From Pseudomonas japonica (GTDB taxonomy: Bacteria; Pseudomonadota; Gammaproteobacteria; Pseudomonadales; Pseudomonadaceae), in NCBI RefSeq assembly GCF_900188455.1, contig NZ_FZOL01000013.1:117951-181950 (forward strand): DNA of 64,000 nt. The letters run 5' to 3'. Both the position numbers and the translations under genes were made by a program. Numbering within the stretch: position 1 is the stretch's first letter; each line of letters opens with the position of its first letter. A model generated the notes under the pieces. That model was not told the origin of the DNA. It saw only the letters and a program-made list of their open reading frames with translations, and searched no databases. Of the stretch, positions 33,313-43,047 are shown one piece after another.

Positions 33313-34338
33313 TCAATTGAAACCACTGGTGGAAATGAAATCGACGTCGGTCTTCGGCTCGCCGCGCATCAGCAGCTCGATGACCTGGTTGAGCGTCCGG
33401 CCCTCGAACAGGATCGCGTGCAACCCGGCCACCAGCGGCATGTACACCTGCACCTGCTGGGCCTTGGCCTTGAGTACCTTGAGCGTGTTGACCCCTTCGG
33501 CCACCTCGCCGAGGCGATTGACCGCCTCGTCCAGGCTCAGGCCCTGGCCGAGGGCGTAGCCGACCTGGTAGTTGCGGCTCTTGGGCGAGGAACAGGTGAC
33601 GATCAGGTCGCCGACCCCGGCCAGGCCGAGGAAGGTCATCGGGTTGGCGCCCTGGCTCACGGCGAAACGGGTCATTTCCGCAAGTGCGCGGGTGATCAGC
33701 ATGCTCTTGGTGTTCTCGCCCATGCCCAGGGCCACCGCCATGCCGGCGATGATGGCGTAGACGTTCTTCAGCGCTCCGCCCAGCTCGACACCGAAGCGAT
33801 CGGCGCTGGCGTAGACGCGGAAGGTACGCCCGTGCAGCACGGCCTGGACGCGCTGGCAGAGTGCTTCATCTTCGCTGGCGACCACCGTGGCGGTCAGCGC
33901 GTGCTCGGCGATTTCCCGCGCCAGGTTCGGCCCGGAGAGCACACCGATGCGCGCCTTGGGCGCGATGTCTTCGAGAATCTGGCTCATCAGCTTGAAGGTC
34001 TGCGCCTCGATGCCCTTGGTCAGGCTGACCAGCATCTTGCCTTCGAGCAGTTCGGCATGCGGGGCCAGGACGCTGCGCAGGGCACTGGATGGCAAGGCGA
34101 CGAAGATCAGCGCGCTGCCCTGCAGCACGGGCAGCAGATCGCTGACCGGATCGACCCCCGGATGGACCTTGATGCCCTTGAGATAACGCGGGTTCTCCCG
34201 GGTCGTGCGCATGGCCTCGGCCTGCTCGGGGTCGCGCATCCATTGGCGTACCCCGACACCGTTTTCGGCCAGCAGGTTCGCCACGGCGGTACCGAAACTC
34301 CCGCCTCCGAGAACCGCAACAGGTTGCTGTTCAGTCAT
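33313..34338 (-). CDS. gpsA: Glycerol-3-phosphate dehydrogenase [NAD(P)+]
   Basis: The 341-aa enzyme makes sn-glycerol 3-phosphate from dihydroxyacetone phosphate for phospholipid synthesis in the cytoplasm. The N-terminal dinucleotide site is VAVLGGGSFGTAVANLLAEN. The catalytic region includes FGVELGGALKNVYAIIAGMA, with the conserved Lys, and SGPNLAREIA. The start at MTEQQPV gives the normal family length; longer upstream readings have no support. First gene of gpsA-DUF4389-sixA. Confidence 0.97.
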   Translation of the reverse strand: MTEQQPVAVLGGGSFGTAVANLLAENGVGVRQWMRDPEQAEAMRTTRENPRYLKGIKVHPGVDPVSDLLPVLQGSALIFVALPSSALRSVLAPHAELLEGKMLVSLTKGIEAQTFKLMSQILEDIAPKARIGVLSGPNLAREIAEHALTATVVASEDEALCQRVQAVLHGRTFRVYASADRFGVELGGALKNVYAIIAGMAVALGMGENTKSMLITRALAEMTRFAVSQGANPMTFLGLAGVGDLIVTCSSPKSRNYQVGYALGQGLSLDEAVNRLGEVAEGVNTLKVLKAKAQQVQVYMPLVAGLHAILFEGRTLNQVIELLMRGEPKTDVDFISTSGFN

Positions 34339-34472
34339 ATCCAATCCGTTAAAACCATAAATGAGTGGCGAAGCCGGCATTATACGGAGCCCCGCGACCA
34401 GCGCCAGATCACTGGAAAATGCCGGCTGGTCAGTTAACATTGCCCGCTTGTCCCATCGATCAAGGCCGCCCC

Positions 34473-36584
34473 GTGCACCCAGGCCCGCGCCCCGCGTCTC
34501 CCTACTTGCTGCTTGCCGCCCTGCTCGGCGCCCCCGCCATGGCCGACGATCTGTTCGTCGACAGCCAGGCCCTGCCCGAGGTATTGACCGCCACCCGCCT
34601 GAAACAGTCGCCGGCCGCGGTGCCCGGGAGCATGACCGTGCTCGACGCCGAGCTGATCAGGGCCAGCGGTGCCCGCGACATTCCCGAACTGCTGCGCCTG
34701 GTGCCGGGGATGATGATCGGCTACGGCGCGGGCAACCAGCCGACGGTCAACTACCACGGCAGCAACGTCAACGACGCGCGGCGCATGCAGGTGCTGATCG
34801 ACGGCCGCTCGGTCTACCGGGCCGGCCTGGCCACGGTGGACTGGAGCGATATTCCCCTGGCCATGGAAGACATCGAGCGCATCGAGGTGTTCCGCGGCCC
34901 GAATACTGTCAGCTACGGCGCCAACGCGCTGATGGCGGTGGTCAACATCCTCACCCGCAGCCCGGCCGACAGCCATGGCACGCGGCTCAAGGTGACCCGC
35001 GGCCAGCGCGGCATCGACGATTTCTACGCCAGCCAGGGCATGGGCTGGGACGGCGGCGACCTGCGCCTGTCGCTGTCCGGCATGCAGGACGACGGCTTCG
35101 ACGAAAACCGCTTCGGCAACGACTACCGTGACAGCCGCCGCCTGACCCGCTTCAACATCAGCGCCAGCCATACCCTCGACCCGAGCCAGAGCATCGACTG
35201 GCAACTGTCGGCCAAGGAGGGCGGCAACCAGCGGCCCTACACCTACCAGCCGGTTTTCCCCTACGTCACCGAGCGTGGCGACAATGCCGACGTCAAGGCC
35301 AAGGACTACGCCGGCTCGGTGCGCTGGAACATCGACTTCGACCCGAGCCACAGCCTGTACATCCAGGGTTCGGCGCAGCACTGGGATCGCCAGCAGGTCT
35401 GGCGTGCCTGCGACGCCCAGCTGGCCTTCAGCCCGGAACTGACCCGGCTCTGGCAACTGAACCCGGACTACGCCGAACAGGTGGCGCGCAACGCCAATCG
35501 CCCGCCGCCCAATGCCGACCCGGTGCTGCAGGCCCTGGCCACCCAGGTCGGCCAACAGTGGAACAACGGCGGCAGGAACGTGGTCTGCGGCGACGTCGAC
35601 CAGAGCACCCGGGAAACCCGCTACGACCTGGAGATCCAGGACACCCTGAGCCTGGCCGACAACCTGCGCCTGCTCAGCGGGATCAACTACCGCTACGACC
35701 GCGCCGACTCCGAGACCTACTTCGACGGCAGCCTCGACGACCAGACCTGGCGCCTGTTCGGCCAGCTGGAATGGCGGGTCGACGAGCACTGGATCGTCCA
35801 GGGCGGCGCCATGTACGAGAACTCGCAACTGGCCGGTGACTCGCTGACCCCGCGCCTGGCGGTCAACTACCTGATCACCCCGCGCCACGGCCTGCGCGCG
35901 GTGTATTCCGAGGCGGTGCGCTCGCCGGACATGTTCGAGAACAACGTCAACTGGAGCTATCGGGTCAGCAACCTGACGCCGCCGGCGTTCGGCCAGCGCA
36001 CCGCCGAGTACTTCGTCAAGACCCGCGGTCCGGGCGATCTCGACCAGGAACGGATGCGCTCGCGGGAGCTGGGCTACAACGGTTACTTCGCCGATCTCGA
36101 CCTGAGTGTCGACGTCAAGCTGTTCTACGACGAAATCAGCGGGATGATCAGCGAACCGCTGCGCAACAACCAGTACATCGCCAGCAACAGCAACGAGGCC
36201 CGTTTCAGCGGCAGCGAGGCGCAGCTGGACTGGCGCCTGAGTCCCGCCGACCGCCTGCGCCTGACCTACGCTTACGTCGACGCCTCGGCCAGCAACCCCG
36301 CCGACCAGCGCCTCAGCGCGCGCAACAGCGGTTCCGCCGGCTGGATGCGCGACTGGGGACGGGGCTGGTCCAGCGCCCTCTTCTATTACGGAGACGATGC
36401 CCTGAACCAGTACCGCTTCGAACGCATCGACCTGCGCCTGGCCAAGCGCTTCGCCCTGCCCGGCGGCAGCCTGGAACTGGCCGGCACCCTGCAGCAGCGT
36501 CTCGACGACGAACCCACCAGCAACATCGACAACCGCTACGACAGCCGCCACCTGCTGTACCTCAGCGCGGAGCTGGAATTCTGA
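34473..36584 (+). CDS. TonB-dependent outer-membrane receptor
   Basis: The product is about 703 aa from a GTG start. Only this start gives a compact signal peptide (PYLLLAALLGAPAMA), although the SD is weak. The plug domain has VLTATRLKQSPAAVPGSMTV (with a TonB-box-like EVLTATR), RDIPELLRLVPGM, and IERIEVFRGPNTVSYGANAL. The barrel ends LLYLSAELEF. No extracytoplasmic-sigma signalling extension is present. The gene is coupled by TGATG overlap to a periplasmic binding protein gene and then to a hybrid sensor kinase. This suggests that the three sense or import one ligand; the ligand is unknown. Confidence 0.92.
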   Translation: MHPGPRPASPYLLLAALLGAPAMADDLFVDSQALPEVLTATRLKQSPAAVPGSMTVLDAELIRASGARDIPELLRLVPGMMIGYGAGNQPTVNYHGSNVNDARRMQVLIDGRSVYRAGLATVDWSDIPLAMEDIERIEVFRGPNTVSYGANALMAVVNILTRSPADSHGTRLKVTRGQRGIDDFYASQGMGWDGGDLRLSLSGMQDDGFDENRFGNDYRDSRRLTRFNISASHTLDPSQSIDWQLSAKEGGNQRPYTYQPVFPYVTERGDNADVKAKDYAGSVRWNIDFDPSHSLYIQGSAQHWDRQQVWRACDAQLAFSPELTRLWQLNPDYAEQVARNANRPPPNADPVLQALATQVGQQWNNGGRNVVCGDVDQSTRETRYDLEIQDTLSLADNLRLLSGINYRYDRADSETYFDGSLDDQTWRLFGQLEWRVDEHWIVQGGAMYENSQLAGDSLTPRLAVNYLITPRHGLRAVYSEAVRSPDMFENNVNWSYRVSNLTPPAFGQRTAEYFVKTRGPGDLDQERMRSRELGYNGYFADLDLSVDVKLFYDEISGMISEPLRNNQYIASNSNEARFSGSEAQLDWRLSPADRLRLTYAYVDASASNPADQRLSARNSGSAGWMRDWGRGWSSALFYYGDDALNQYRFERIDLRLAKRFALPGGSLELAGTLQQRLDDEPTSNIDNRYDSRHLLYLSAELEF

Positions 36585-37477
36585 TGCGCCTGTGGCGGCG
36601 CTGCCTGCTGCTGGTCCTGCTGTGGCCCCTGGTGTCGTTCGCCGGCGGGGAAATTCTCCTCACCGGCGCCCAGGACAGCACCGGCGTGCGCGACTTCGTT
36701 CAGGCCCTGAGCGAGCGCCGGCCGAAGGACAAGGTGCGCTTCCTGCCGCTGGCGCAATTGCCGCCCCCCAGCCAGTTGCAGGCCGGTACCCGACTGATCC
36801 TGCTCGACCCCGAAGCCCTCGACTGGCGCCTGCGCGAGCCGGCCGGGCCACCGGCCCTGGTACTGCGCATCAGCCGCGTCCAGGCCCAGCAACGCCTTGG
36901 CGGGCTGCGTCCGCCCTACCTCAGCCTGCTGTGGAGCGACCCGCCGCTGGCCAGGCAATTGCGCCTGATCCAGTACCTGCTGCCGCAGGCCCGGCGGGTC
37001 GGCGTGCTGTATGGCGAACAGAGCCGCTTCCTTCTCGATGAACTGCGCCAGGCGGCGCGCCCGCTGGGCCTGGAGATCGACGCCGAGCCCTGGCCCGATC
37101 TGCGCGACAACCGGCCGTTGCAGACCCTGCTCAAGGACACCGACGTGCTCCTGGGCCTCGACGATCCGCTGCTGTACAACCCCAAGACCGCGAAAAACCT
37201 GCTGCTCAGCGCCTATGCCCGGCAGATGGCACTGATCGGCCCGAACGTCGGCTTCGTCCGCGCCGGTGCCCTGGCCAGCACCCTGAGCGACCAGAACGAC
37301 TGGCTGGCAGTGCTCGACCGCCTGCTCGACCAGCCCCCGGAGCAATGGCCGCGCACGCATTACCCCGAACATTTCAGCGTTTCCGGCAACCAGCAGGTCG
37401 CCCGCGCCCTGGGCATCGAGCCGATCGACCCGCGTGCCGCCGGCCAGGCCGTGTCAGCAGGAGAACCCATTCGATGA
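36584..37477 (+). CDS. Periplasmic substrate-binding-like protein (ABC type)
   Basis: The 297-aa protein has a signal peptide (MRLWRRCLLLVLLWPLVSFA). It shows the layout of the ABC_sub_bind family: ILLTGAQDSTGVRDFVQAL, PLARQLRLIQYLLPQARRVG, VLYGEQSRFLLDELRQAARP, DTDVLLGLDDPLLYNPKTAK, GPNVGFVRAGALASTLSD. No ABC permease or ATPase is nearby. Placed between a TonB receptor and a hybrid kinase, with overlaps on both sides (1 and 4 bases), it is more likely a ligand presenter to the kinase than a transporter part. That is inference. Confidence 0.82.
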   Translation: MRLWRRCLLLVLLWPLVSFAGGEILLTGAQDSTGVRDFVQALSERRPKDKVRFLPLAQLPPPSQLQAGTRLILLDPEALDWRLREPAGPPALVLRISRVQAQQRLGGLRPPYLSLLWSDPPLARQLRLIQYLLPQARRVGVLYGEQSRFLLDELRQAARPLGLEIDAEPWPDLRDNRPLQTLLKDTDVLLGLDDPLLYNPKTAKNLLLSAYARQMALIGPNVGFVRAGALASTLSDQNDWLAVLDRLLDQPPEQWPRTHYPEHFSVSGNQQVARALGIEPIDPRAAGQAVSAGEPIR

Positions 37478-39390
37478 AAGCCTGGGACATCAGCACTCGT
37501 ACGCAGATGATCAGCCTGGGCCCGGCCCTGGTCCTGACCTTGCTGCTGATCAGCTTCTTCACCTTCGTGCGTATCCAGGACCTGCGTCAGGAGCTCAACC
37601 ACACCGGCCAACTGATCGCCAACCAGCTGGCGCCGGCCTCGGAGTACGGGGTGATCTCCGGCAACGACGAAGTGCTGGAAGGCCTGATGCGCGCCACCCT
37701 GACCATTCCCCACGTACGCTTCCTGGAAGTGCAGGACAACGCCAACCACATCCTGGTCTACGTCGAGCAGCCCGACGAGCACGTCAACCGGGCGCAGCAG
37801 GTGGAAGTGTTCCAGGCGCCGATCCGCCTGCAGCGCATCAGCCTCGATGGCGACTTCCTGCACAACCCCGAGCAGCCGTCGAACATCGCCGCCGACGACT
37901 ACCTGGGACGGGTCATCGTCGGCATGTCCAACGATGCCTTCAGCCAGCGCCAGCAGGAAATCGTGATCAAGGCGGCGATCCTCGCCCTGTTCGCGCTGCT
38001 GTTCACCTTCCTCCTCGCCCGGCGCCTGGCACGCAGCCTGTCGACCCCGATCAGCGACATGGGGCACGCGGTCAAGGCCATCCAGAAAGGCGATTTCGAC
38101 ACACCGCTGCCGGAAGTCGACGACAGCGAGCTGGGGCACCTGGCGCGGCACATCAACAACCTCGCCAGCGCCCTGGCCCAGGCCTCCCGCGAACAACAGC
38201 AGGCCATGGCGCAGATGATCCAGGCCCGCGAGGAGGCCGAACAGGCGAACAAGGCCAAGTCGGACTTCCTGGCGATGATGAGTCACGAACTGCGCACCCC
38301 GATGAACGGCGTGCTGGGCATGCTGCAACTGCTGCAGACCACCGAACTGAGCGACGAACAGGCCGAGTACAGTACGGTGGCCAGCGAGTCCACCGGGCAT
38401 CTGCTCAAGGTCATCAACGACATTCTCGATTTCTCGCGTATCGAGCGCACCGCGCTGCAGCTGGAGCAGATCGACTTCAACCTCGCCGAACTGATCGGCA
38501 ACTGCGTGCAATCGTTCCTCCACACCGCTCAGCAACGCCAGTTGGCCCTGCGCCTGGAAATGCCCGAGGGCCTGGAGCAACTGCAGGTCTGCGGCGATCC
38601 GACACGGATCCGCCAGGTGCTGGTCAACCTGATCGGCAATGCGCTGAAGTTCACCGAGCACGGCAGCGTCCAGGTGCTGCCACGCTGGCAGGTGCTGGAC
38701 CGCCAACTGATCTGGTTCACCTGCGCGGTAAGCGACACCGGCATCGGCATCGACAACGCCCGCCTGGAAACCATGTTCGTCGCCTTCCAGCAGGCCGACA
38801 GCTCGATTTCCCGGCGTTACGGCGGCACCGGCCTGGGCCTGTCGATCGCACGCAACCTGGCCGAGCGCATGGGCGGCAGCCTGCGCGCGGAAAGCCGCGA
38901 GGGCGCGGGCTCGACCTTCACCCTGGAAATGCCCCTGACCCTGCGCCTGCCCGACCGAGCGCAAGCGCTGCCGGACAACGTCCAGGCCTGCGGCGATGTC
39001 AGCGGCCAGTCGGTGCTGCTGGTGGAAGACAATCCGGTCAACCAGGCAGTGATCCAGGCCATGCTACGCAGCCTGGGCTTCGAGGTCTGTGTCGCCGCCG
39101 ACGGCGCCCAGGCCATCAGCCTGGTGGCCCGGCAGCGCTTCGCCGCGGTGCTGATGGATTGCCGCCTGCCGATCGTCGATGGCTACGAGGCCACCCGGCG
39201 CATCCGGCAGATGCCCCAGTGCCGTGATCTGCCGATCGTCGCCCTGACCGCCAACGCCTTGCAGGGCGACCGCGAGCGCTGTCTGGCCAGCGGAATGAAC
39301 GATTATCTGACCAAGCCCTTCAAACGGACTGATTTACAGCAAATTCTGCAGCGTTGGGTGCCCGGTCAGGCAGTCGCGACTGGCGAATAA
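37474..39390 (+). CDS. Hybrid sensor histidine kinase, PA1611-like
   Basis: The 638-aa membrane kinase has TM1 at about 12-34, a periplasmic domain of about 130 residues, TM2 at about 163-185, HAMP and a Gln-rich coiled coil. The HisKA box is SDFLAMMSHELRTPMNGVLG with His271. The ATPase domain has NLIGNALKFTEHG and YGGTGLGLSIARN. A C-terminal receiver has VLLVEDNPVNQ and Asp562 in LMDCRLPIVDG. There is no Hpt domain, so it must relay to a separate Hpt protein. Position next to fabA and architecture match P. aeruginosa PA1611, reported to interact with RetS in the Gac/Rsm network. Orthology is inferred from context. Confidence 0.92.
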   Translation: MKAWDISTRTQMISLGPALVLTLLLISFFTFVRIQDLRQELNHTGQLIANQLAPASEYGVISGNDEVLEGLMRATLTIPHVRFLEVQDNANHILVYVEQPDEHVNRAQQVEVFQAPIRLQRISLDGDFLHNPEQPSNIAADDYLGRVIVGMSNDAFSQRQQEIVIKAAILALFALLFTFLLARRLARSLSTPISDMGHAVKAIQKGDFDTPLPEVDDSELGHLARHINNLASALAQASREQQQAMAQMIQAREEAEQANKAKSDFLAMMSHELRTPMNGVLGMLQLLQTTELSDEQAEYSTVASESTGHLLKVINDILDFSRIERTALQLEQIDFNLAELIGNCVQSFLHTAQQRQLALRLEMPEGLEQLQVCGDPTRIRQVLVNLIGNALKFTEHGSVQVLPRWQVLDRQLIWFTCAVSDTGIGIDNARLETMFVAFQQADSSISRRYGGTGLGLSIARNLAERMGGSLRAESREGAGSTFTLEMPLTLRLPDRAQALPDNVQACGDVSGQSVLLVEDNPVNQAVIQAMLRSLGFEVCVAADGAQAISLVARQRFAAVLMDCRLPIVDGYEATRRIRQMPQCRDLPIVALTANALQGDRERCLASGMNDYLTKPFKRTDLQQILQRWVPGQAVATGE

Positions 39391-39453
39391 TGCTAAATTG
39401 CGGCAGTCTTAGAGGCCGGAACTGACCTAAGAAAGGTCTGTCGGAAAAATTTC

Positions 39454-39471
39454 AGTGCACAAGTGTACATC
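39454..39471. promoter_or_regulatory. Palindromic site before fabA, DesT/FabR-like
   Basis: AGTGCACA-AG-TGTACATC is an imperfect palindrome 129 bp before the fabA start. TetR-family regulators of unsaturated fatty-acid genes (FabR in enterics, DesT in Pseudomonas, which is known to act on fabAB) use sites of this general form. The assignment rests on likeness and place only. Confidence 0.42.
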
Positions 39472-39599
39472 TTCGTCCGCTGTGCTGTGACTTTCACTAC
39501 AACGCAATAGTCTATGAGTAGGCTGCCGCCTCAGACCAAGGGTTCTGGGACGGTCGGGAAGAACTGCCCCTGCCGCACGAGGATTATTGAGGAGCTCGC

Positions 39600-40115
39600 A
39601 TGACCAAACAAAACGCCTTTACTCGGGAAGACCTGCTGCGCTGCAGTCGCGGTGAGCTGTTCGGCCCAGGTAACGCGCAACTGCCCGCCCCCAACATGCT
39701 GATGGTGGATCGCATCACCCACATCAGTGCCGAGGGTGGCAAGTACGGCAAAGGTGAGTTGGTCGCCGAGCTGGATATCAATCCGGACCTGTGGTTCTTC
39801 GCCTGCCACTTCGAAGGCGATCCGGTGATGCCGGGCTGCCTGGGCCTCGACGCCATGTGGCAGCTGGTCGGCTTCTTCCTCGGCTGGCAGGGTCTGCCAG
39901 GCCGCGGCCGCGCCCTGGGCTCGGGCGAAGTGAAGTTCTTCGGTCAGGTACTGCCGGAAGCGAAGAAGGTCACCTACAACATTCAAATCAAGCGCGTCCT
40001 GAAGGGCAAGCTGAACATGGCCATCGCCGATGGTTCGGTCAGCGTCGACGGTCGCGAGATCTACACCGCCGAAGGTCTTCGCGTCGGTGTCTTCACCTCC
40101 ACTGACAATTTCTAA
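39600..40115 (+). CDS. fabA: 3-hydroxydecanoyl-ACP dehydratase/isomerase
   Basis: The 171-aa enzyme dehydrates 3-hydroxydecanoyl-ACP and isomerises the trans-2 product to cis-3-decenoyl-ACP, the entry to unsaturated fatty acids. The hotdog active site is WFFACHFEGDPVMPGCLG with His70, and Asp84 in GLDAMWQLVGFF. GAGG lies upstream of the ATG, and length is standard. The gene is followed 11 bp later by fabB. Confidence 0.98.
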   Translation: MTKQNAFTREDLLRCSRGELFGPGNAQLPAPNMLMVDRITHISAEGGKYGKGELVAELDINPDLWFFACHFEGDPVMPGCLGLDAMWQLVGFFLGWQGLPGRGRALGSGEVKFFGQVLPEAKKVTYNIQIKRVLKGKLNMAIADGSVSVDGREIYTAEGLRVGVFTSTDNF

Positions 40116-40126
40116 GGGTTATTCGC

Positions 40127-41347
40127 ATGCGCCGCGTCGTAATCACCGGTCTGGGCATCGTTTCCTGCCTGGGCAATGACAAAGAGACCGTCTCCGAAAA
40201 CCTGCGTAAAAGCCGTCCGGGCATCCGTTTCAACCCGGAATACAAGGAAATGGGGCTGCGCAGCCAGGTTTCCGGCTCCATCGACCTCAACCTCGAAGAG
40301 CTGATCGACCGCAAGGTCTATCGCTTCGTCGGCCATGCCGCAGCCTACGCCTACCTGGCGATGCAGGACGCGATCAAGGACTCCGGCCTGAGCGAAGAGC
40401 AGGTTTCCAACCCGCGTACCGGCCTGATCGCCGGCTCTGGCGGCGCTTCGACCCTGAACCAGATGGAAGCGCTGGACATCCTGCGCGAGAAAGGCGTCAA
40501 GCGCGTCGGTCCGTACCGCGTGACCCGCACCATGAGCAGCACGGTCTCCGCGTGCCTGGCCACGCCGTTCAAGATCAAGGGCCTGAACTACTCCATCGCC
40601 TCGGCCTGCGCCACTTCCGCGCACTGCATCGGCACCGCGATGGAACAGATCCAGATGGGCAAGCAGGACGTGGTCTTCGCCGGTGGCGGTGAAGAAGAAC
40701 ACTGGAGCCAGTCGTTCCTGTTCGATGCCATGGGCGCCCTGTCCAGCAAGCGCAACGACACCCCGGAACAAGCCTCCCGCGCCTACGACGCCGACCGTGA
40801 CGGCTTCGTCATCGCCGGCGGTGGCGGCATGGTGGTGGTCGAAGAGCTGGAACACGCCCTGGCCCGTGGCGCCAAGATCTACGCGGAAATCGTCGGCTAC
40901 GGCGCCACTTCCGACGGCTACGACATGGTCGCCCCGAGCGGCGAAGGCGCGATCCGCTGCATGCAGCAGGCGCTGTCCACCGTCGACACCCCGATCGACT
41001 ACCTGAACACCCACGGCACCTCGACTCCGGTCGGCGACGTCGCGGAAATGAAGGGCGTGCGCGAAGTGTTCGGCGACAAGGCCCCGGCCATCAGCTCGAC
41101 CAAGAGCCTGTCCGGCCACTCCCTGGGCGCCGCGGGTGTGCACGAGGCGATCTACTGCCTGCTGATGATGGAAGGCAACTTCATCGCCGGTTCCGCCAAC
41201 ATCGACGAGCTGGATCCGGAAGTCGCCGATCTGCCGGTTCTGCGCGAAACCCGCGAGAACGCCAAGATCGACACCGTGATGAGCAACAGCTTCGGCTTCG
41301 GCGGCACCAACGCCACCCTGGTACTGAAGCGCTGGCAGGGCAAGTAA
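40127..41347 (+). CDS. fabB: 3-oxoacyl-ACP synthase I
   Basis: The 406-aa condensing enzyme elongates the cis-3-decenoyl-ACP made by FabA. The catalytic triad is Cys161 (SACATSAHCIG), His296 (NTHGTSTPVGD) and His331 (SLSGHSLGAAG). The C-terminal glycine-rich FGFGGTNATLVL is present. Second gene of fabAB, closed by a clear terminator. Confidence 0.98.
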   Translation: MRRVVITGLGIVSCLGNDKETVSENLRKSRPGIRFNPEYKEMGLRSQVSGSIDLNLEELIDRKVYRFVGHAAAYAYLAMQDAIKDSGLSEEQVSNPRTGLIAGSGGASTLNQMEALDILREKGVKRVGPYRVTRTMSSTVSACLATPFKIKGLNYSIASACATSAHCIGTAMEQIQMGKQDVVFAGGGEEEHWSQSFLFDAMGALSSKRNDTPEQASRAYDADRDGFVIAGGGGMVVVEELEHALARGAKIYAEIVGYGATSDGYDMVAPSGEGAIRCMQQALSTVDTPIDYLNTHGTSTPVGDVAEMKGVREVFGDKAPAISSTKSLSGHSLGAAGVHEAIYCLLMMEGNFIAGSANIDELDPEVADLPVLRETRENAKIDTVMSNSFGFGGTNATLVLKRWQGK

Positions 41348-41368
41348 GGCTCAGGCCTCGCTTGTGAA

Positions 41369-41398
41369 AACGCCCCGACTGGTTCGGGGCGTTTTTGT
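41369..41398. terminator. Bidirectional terminator between fabB and the chemoreceptor gene
   Basis: AACGCCCCGA-CTGG-TTCGGGGCGTTTTTG is an 8-9 bp GC-rich stem followed by a T-run on the plus strand and preceded by an A-run that serves the opposite strand less well. It lies between convergent genes. Confidence 0.9.
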
Positions 41399-41421
41399 TT
41401 GGGCTGGCGCGGTCGTTTGGA

Positions 41422-43047
41422 TCACACCGAAAAACGCCGCACCAGGGTGTTCAGATCCACCGCCAACTGCGACAACGCCTGACTCGCCTCCACCGTCTGA
41501 CTCGCCCCCGCCGAACTCTGCAGCGCCAGATCACGGATATTGGTCAGGTTGCGGTCCACCTCCCGCGCCACCTGCGCCTGCTGCTCCGAAGCGCTGGCGA
41601 TCACCAGGTTGCGCTCGTTGATGCGGCTGATGGCCTGGGCAATTTCCTCCAGCGCCGCCCCCGCCGCATGCGCCCCTTCCAGGGTGTTGCGCGCCCGCTC
41701 GCGGGTCTGCTGCATGCCATCCACCGCGCGGTCGGTGCCCTGCTGGATGCCATCGATCATCTGCTCGATTTCCCGGGTCGACTGCTGGGTGCGATGGGCC
41801 AGCGCCCGCACTTCATCCGCCACCACGGCGAAACCACGCCCGGCATCGCCGGCCCGCGCCGCTTCGATGGCCGCATTGAGCGCCAGCAGGTTGGTCTGCT
41901 CGGCGATCGAACCGATCACGTCGAGCACCTTGGAAATCCCATGGACCTGCTCGGCCAGTTGCCCGACCTCGTCGACGTTGGTGCTCACCCCCGCCGCCAG
42001 CTCCTCGATCGACACCACGGTCTGACGCACCTGGGCCTGGCCCTGACGGGCGATGCGGTCGGACTCGCGGGACGCTTCCGACGTCGCCACGGCATTGCTG
42101 GCCACCTCCTCCACCGCAGCGGTCATCTGGTTCACCGCGGTGGCCGCCTGCTCGATTTCCTGGGTCTGTTGCTGCAGGCCCCGGGTGGCGTCCTCGGTGA
42201 CTGCGCTGAGCTCTTCCGAGGCCGAGGCCAGCTGGTTCGACGAGTCGGAAATGCGCCCGATGGTGTCGCGCAGGCTCTGCTGCATCTTCTTCAGCGCCAC
42301 CAGCAGGCGCGCCGGCTCGTCACGGCCGTGAATGCTGATCTGCGGGGTCAGGTCGCCGGTGGCGACCACCTCGGCGACCTGCAGCGACTGCGCCAGCGGA
42401 TGGACGATGCTGCGGGTCAGTACCAGGGCGAGGATCACCGTCAGCACCAGCGCCCCGCCGAGCAGGACCATCACCCACAGCCGCGCGCTGACATACACCG
42501 CCTGCGCCTTGTCGGTGGACAGATGGGCATGCTGGTTGTTGAGGTCGATCAGTTGATTGAGCGTCACGGTGAGGTTGTCGGCCACCTGGTTCATTTCACC
42601 GTTGACCAGCGTTTGCGCCGCCTCGATCTGATTGCCGGTCGCCAGCCTCATCACCTGCGCCTGCATGTCCAGGTACTGCTTCTGCAGGTCGAGGTAACGG
42701 TCGAACAGGGTGCGCTCCTCGGGCAGCACGATCAGCGCGTTGTAGTCGCTTTGCGCCTTGGCCAACCCCTGCTTGAGCGATTCGATGCGCGCCACGTTCT
42801 GCTGCTGCGCCGCCGGATCGCGGTTGACCAGCAAGCGCAGGGTCAACGCACGGATCCGCAGCATGTCCTGACTCATGGTGCCGACGTTGATCACGCTGGG
42901 CAGCCAGTTGCTCTCCACCTGATCGGACTGCTCGCGCATGCTGGCCATCTGCGACAGCGCGAACAGACCGAGGGTCACCACCAGCAACGCCAGCAAGCCG
43001 AACCCCAAACCAGCCCGTGGCGCTATGTTCAAGCTTCTCAGACTCAT
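41422..43047 (-). CDS. Methyl-accepting chemotaxis protein (4HB ligand domain)
   Basis: The 541-aa receptor starts at MSLRSLN, with AAGGAA upstream. TM1 is at about 13-33. A helical periplasmic domain of about 155 residues of the four-helix-bundle type follows (NVGTMSQDMLRIRALTLRLL). TM2 is at about 190-212, followed by HAMP. The signalling hairpin tip is EQTNLLALNAAIEAARAGDA and GRGFAVVADEVRALA. There is no C-terminal CheR-binding pentapeptide. The ligand cannot be read from sequence. The position beside fabB equals that of PA1608 in P. aeruginosa. Confidence 0.95.
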   Translation of the reverse strand: MSLRSLNIAPRAGLGFGLLALLVVTLGLFALSQMASMREQSDQVESNWLPSVINVGTMSQDMLRIRALTLRLLVNRDPAAQQQNVARIESLKQGLAKAQSDYNALIVLPEERTLFDRYLDLQKQYLDMQAQVMRLATGNQIEAAQTLVNGEMNQVADNLTVTLNQLIDLNNQHAHLSTDKAQAVYVSARLWVMVLLGGALVLTVILALVLTRSIVHPLAQSLQVAEVVATGDLTPQISIHGRDEPARLLVALKKMQQSLRDTIGRISDSSNQLASASEELSAVTEDATRGLQQQTQEIEQAATAVNQMTAAVEEVASNAVATSEASRESDRIARQGQAQVRQTVVSIEELAAGVSTNVDEVGQLAEQVHGISKVLDVIGSIAEQTNLLALNAAIEAARAGDAGRGFAVVADEVRALAHRTQQSTREIEQMIDGIQQGTDRAVDGMQQTRERARNTLEGAHAAGAALEEIAQAISRINERNLVIASASEQQAQVAREVDRNLTNIRDLALQSSAGASQTVEASQALSQLAVDLNTLVRRFSV

